Positions 43,178-46,086 of a stretch of 46,086 bases of DNA are shown one piece after another. Source of the stretch: UBA2638 sp046293135 (GTDB lineage Bacteria; Pseudomonadota; Alphaproteobacteria; Micavibrionales; Micavibrionaceae); the NCBI GenBank assembly GCA_046293135.1, contig JBKBPR010000008.1, positions 1 to 46,086 on the forward strand. The letters run 5' to 3'. Below the pieces are notes generated by a model. It saw only the letters and a list, made by a program, of their open reading frames with translations. It made no database searches and was not told the DNA's origin. Position 1 is the stretch's first letter, and each line of letters starts with the position of its first letter. The position numbers and the translations under genes were made by a program.

Positions 43178-44569
43178 TTACCGTTCCGAAAAAGCAGTTT
43201 GAATGGAAAGATGGATGGGTTTGAGGAGATATTGGAAGATGGTTTTTTCGCCTGTTACGATATCGGCCATGACCGTCATGCCGGGGAGTATGCGGTGATC
43301 GGTATTGCTGCCGACATGGCTCTGATCAAGCCGAACGCGCCCTTGATAATAGCGCTCACCATTCTCGCCCGCGAAGGTCGAGGCTGAAATTTGCGCGAGC
43401 GTCCCTTTCACAAATCCGAAGCGTGAAAAATCATAGCTGCTGAATTTGATATGGACGTTTTGTCCGGTTTTGAGATGTCCGACATCTTGCGGCGAGATTT
43501 TAATGCTAACTTCCAGCGTTTCATCGACGGGAATGATTTCCATCAGCGCCTCACCCGGCTGCACCACGCCGCCAACCGTATGAACGCGCAGCCCTTTGAC
43601 AAGGCCGTTGGCGGGGGAGCGAATATCCAGCCGTTCCATACGCTCCAGAATTTTTTCAATCGTGGTTTTGTTCTGCGCCTTTTCCGAGATAATCGCCGCG
43701 AGTTTTTCAGTAACCGCGTCGCGATGAGTCGCCGAGAGCGATTTCAAACGCTCCTCGAATTGTGATTGCTCGGCCTTGGTTTGGGCGATCTGGTTGCGCA
43801 AACGGTTGATATCCCCGTTCATTTGATTGACGGCGCGTTGATCGTCCAAAAGCTGCATATCCGAGGCAAAGCCTCGCTCGTTCAGCGCTTTACGGCGATT
43901 GTAAATATTTTGCGTGATGGCTAGATTGGATTGCAGCGCCCGAATTTCATTCTCCAGCGCTCCGGCAAATTGCACCTTTTCAGCAATCTGTTTTTTGATG
44001 ATGGCCTCTTCATGCTCCCGCGCCTCGCGCATGGTGTCGAAAAACTGGAGCTGCTCATTCAGGTCAAACCGCGCATAATCCTGATGCGCTGAAAAATCGG
44101 GACTGCGGTTTTCCAAGAATGCCCGCAAGCGCTCGGCCTGAATTTCCAGCGTGGATTGTTTGATGCGCGTGCGTTCCAGATCCTCGCGCAAACTGGCATC
44201 GTCAAGGCTCAAAAGCAGGCTGCCTTCCTGCACAATCATATTCTCACTAATGTGAATATCCTTGATGATACCACCCTCAAAATGCTGCACGGTTTTGTGA
44301 TGGCCTTGCGGCACAACCTCGCCCGATGCTCTGGCAATTTCGTTGATATTGGTGAAATACGACCATGACAAAAACGCCGCAATCACCAAGGCCACCATGC
44401 CGATGGTCGATTGCAGGATATGCGGATTAACGGCCTCTTCAAGCTGGATGGCTTGCGAGAGATAGCGCGTTTGCTTGGAATGTTTGCGGCGCGGCTCGCC
44501 CGTTTTAAGCTGTGCTTGTAGTTCAGAGTGCTGAAATTGTTCAGACTGTTCAGGTTTTATCGTCATCAT
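43178..44569 (-). CDS. Type I secretion periplasmic adaptor (HlyD family)
   Basis: This inner-membrane adaptor links an ABC transporter to an outer-membrane TolC-like channel. The 463-residue product has a single TM helix (~55-72) after a polar Gln/Glu-rich leader. The family motif HFEGGIIKDI is at ~95-104, with long coiled-coil helices (~120-300). The C-terminal lipoyl/barrel region has RSPANGLVKGLRV and GEALMEIIPVDE. It overlaps the ABC gene by 4 bases (ATGA) and ends 3 bases before the receiver-ATPase gene. The outer-membrane partner is not in the window; the lipoprotein at 30272 belongs to the RND pump. Confidence 0.94.
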   Translation of the reverse strand: MMTIKPEQSEQFQHSELQAQLKTGEPRRKHSKQTRYLSQAIQLEEAVNPHILQSTIGMVALVIAAFLSWSYFTNINEIARASGEVVPQGHHKTVQHFEGGIIKDIHISENMIVQEGSLLLSLDDASLREDLERTRIKQSTLEIQAERLRAFLENRSPDFSAHQDYARFDLNEQLQFFDTMREAREHEEAIIKKQIAEKVQFAGALENEIRALQSNLAITQNIYNRRKALNERGFASDMQLLDDQRAVNQMNGDINRLRNQIAQTKAEQSQFEERLKSLSATHRDAVTEKLAAIISEKAQNKTTIEKILERMERLDIRSPANGLVKGLRVHTVGGVVQPGEALMEIIPVDETLEVSIKISPQDVGHLKTGQNVHIKFSSYDFSRFGFVKGTLAQISASTFAGENGERYYQGRVRLDQSHVGSNTDHRILPGMTVMADIVTGEKTIFQYLLKPIHLSIQTAFSER

Positions 44570-46086
44570 GCGCTCAATCCTTTTTGCGTTTGCGATAGTT
44601 TGGATAATATGCTGCTGCGCTCGCCAAAGAGCGGCGCATCCAGCCCGCGCAGCCAGACAATTCCGTCGGCGAGCTGTAAAAAATCATTGCGGTATGTGCA
44701 GAGCAAAACGGTTTTGCGTCCTTTGCAGCGGGCAAGATAGGCCTTCAGATTATCGCCGCATTTTCCCGATAAAATCGTGTTCGGCAGTTCGTCAATCAGC
44801 AAGATCGCGGCGGGGCTGATATAGGCTCTGGCGATGGAAAGTTTTGTGGCGAGCGAGCTGGTCAGCACCGATTTAAACTGCATCCCGATTTTCGTGTGCC
44901 AGCCATCGGGCAGGGCGTAAATCTCATCCCAGACATCGGCTTGTTTCAGGGCGGCGGTGATATCGGCCTCGCTGGCGAGCGGGTTGGACAGGCGCAAATT
45001 CTCGATAATTGAGCCGCTGAAAAAGCTTGGCGTTTTGGGGATATAGGCAATCTGGCGGCGCAAATCGGGGCCGTCAATCTGGCGAATGTCAAAGCCGTCA
45101 ATGCGGATAACACCGCCCGTTGCGTGATACATCGACTTGATGAGCTTGAGGATGGTCGCTTTGCCGGTGCCGTTCGACCCCGTGATTGCGATCAACTCGC
45201 CGGGGCGGGCTTCAAAGGATAAATCGGAAAAGGCCTCATCGCCGCTCTCATTATATTTGAAATCGACATGGTGAAAGGACACGCCGCCCTTGAGCTTTGA
45301 TAGCCGTGAGAAGCTTCTGGCCTGTTCGGCTTCGGTTTCGATATCCATGAGATCATTGATCTGGATGATCGAATTGCGCAGTTGCTCCAGCCGCGGAATA
45401 ACGGTGCAGAGCGAGTAAAACGGAGTGAGAATACGCCAGACCAATATCATCGTGGCGACCAGTGCGCCGGAGCTGATCGCGCCCTCCCAGACCATATGCA
45501 CGCCAAAGCCGATGGTGGAAACGGCGGCCATAATGGTGAGCGCATTGGCGATGGTTTCCGATACGATACCGAGCCATGCCAGTTGGAAATGCGTCATCAA
45601 TTCGCGGCCGGAGAGATGGCGGTATTTTTCCTGCCATTTTTCATGTAGCCCGTTGGCGCGAATGCCTTCGAGCTTTTCGAATGTTTCGATGGTGAATTGC
45701 TGCCGCGCCGAACTGGTTTTGGCGGCGAGGCGTATGACGGTTTTGATGCGGGCGCGCATACCGTAAAACAGCACGGCATAGAGCGCGGCAAAGGCAATCG
45801 GGATCAGGACGAGATTTCCGGCAATAAAGTAAATCGCCAGCACGGCAATCACGACAAACGGAATTTCAAGCAGCGCCATGAAGATCGAGCTGCTGAAAAA
45901 ATCGCGCACGGATTCAAATGTTTTGATCCGCGCAATCTGCGCCGAGACGGAAGCGCGTTCGATCATATTCGGCGATAATCCGATCAGATGCGCGAAGATT
46001 TTATTGCCGACAACATTATCGAGCCGTCCTGAAAGCCATGATAACCCTTCGGAGCGAATTTTACGCAGCTTGTATTCAAAGCCGAT
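44566..46086 (-). CDS. Type I secretion ABC protein with a degenerate nucleotide-binding domain (partial)
   Basis: The frame is open to the right window edge, so the N-terminus is missing; 506 residues are visible. Residues ~1-230 are the second half of the ABC membrane domain, with TM helices. The ATPase domain (~265 onward) is degenerate. The P-loop reads GSNGTGKAT, with Ala for the Mg-binding Ser/Thr. The Q-loop has Lys (YIPKTPSFF), and the signature is LTSSLATKL for LSGGQ. The D-loop is NTIL and the H-loop is Tyr (CTYR). Walker B ILLIDE remains. It probably pairs with a canonical ABC subunit beyond the window, as in heterodimeric exporters; that is an inference. Confidence 0.92.
   Translation of the reverse strand: MGFEYKLRKIRSEGLSWLSGRLDNVVGNKIFAHLIGLSPNMIERASVSAQIARIKTFESVRDFFSSSIFMALLEIPFVVIAVLAIYFIAGNLVLIPIAFAALYAVLFYGMRARIKTVIRLAAKTSSARQQFTIETFEKLEGIRANGLHEKWQEKYRHLSGRELMTHFQLAWLGIVSETIANALTIMAAVSTIGFGVHMVWEGAISSGALVATMILVWRILTPFYSLCTVIPRLEQLRNSIIQINDLMDIETEAEQARSFSRLSKLKGGVSFHHVDFKYNESGDEAFSDLSFEARPGELIAITGSNGTGKATILKLIKSMYHATGGVIRIDGFDIRQIDGPDLRRQIAYIPKTPSFFSGSIIENLRLSNPLASEADITAALKQADVWDEIYALPDGWHTKIGMQFKSVLTSSLATKLSIARAYISPAAILLIDELPNTILSGKCGDNLKAYLARCKGRKTVLLCTYRNDFLQLADGIVWLRGLDAPLFGERSSILSKLSQTQKGLSA

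Overview
This 46 kb window looks like a chromosomal segment of an alphaproteobacterium. The reasons are the str–S10–spc–alpha ribosomal gene order, the absence of rpsD between rpsK and rpoA, a short adenylate kinase of about 191 residues, and a double cold-shock-domain protein. I cannot place the genus from sequence alone. A slow-growing or predatory Micavibrio-like lineage is only a guess. No rRNA, tRNA, CRISPR array, insertion sequence or phage gene was recognised.

Bases 1-17350 hold, on the plus strand, the 3' end of tuf, the S10 and spc gene sets (rpsJ to rplO), secY-adk, and rpsM-rpsK-rpoA-rplQ. The order is canonical but the block is unusually broken up. A 74-codon gene of unknown function lies between rplW and rplB. 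A hairpin sits in a 181-base gap between rpsC and rplP. A good terminator and about 1 kb of repeat-rich, gene-free DNA separate rplO from secY. An unknown 98-codon gene with its own promoter lies between adk and rpsM. A strong terminator separates rpsK from rpoA. Several ribosomal proteins (L3, S17, L29, L30, L17, and S5 slightly) carry low-complexity Ala/Lys/Glu-rich tails.

Bases 17400-30240 are a housekeeping region: panC-panB (pantothenate synthesis, minus), a DegP/HtrA periplasmic protease (plus), a small unknown gene (minus), a single-chain-type glycyl-tRNA synthetase (plus), a large unknown Pro/Glu-rich protein (minus), pheT without pheS beside it (plus), an AT-rich orphan gene whose 3' end runs into fadD, fadD (minus), and a double cold-shock-domain protein (plus).

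From 30272 to the right edge everything is on the minus strand, in two blocks. Reading with transcription, the first block is a type I secretion ABC protein (continuing past the window), its HlyD-type adaptor, a receiver protein fused to an RsbW-like ATPase domain, a hybrid histidine kinase (PAS-HisKA-HATPase-REC-REC-Hpt), an orphan receiver protein and a second hybrid histidine kinase. The second block is a tripartite RND efflux pump (adaptor, permease, outer-membrane lipoprotein).

The most striking observations are in the secretion/signalling block. The second kinase and the orphan receiver gene each carry one in-frame stop codon exactly where a glutamine codon is expected (TAA for CAA, TAG for CAG), with intact homologous sequence continuing behind it. 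The ABC protein's nucleotide-binding domain has lost nearly every catalytic signature. Together these suggest either a decaying phosphorelay/secretion locus or one that works through a regulatory, non-hydrolysing ABC subunit and conditional readthrough.
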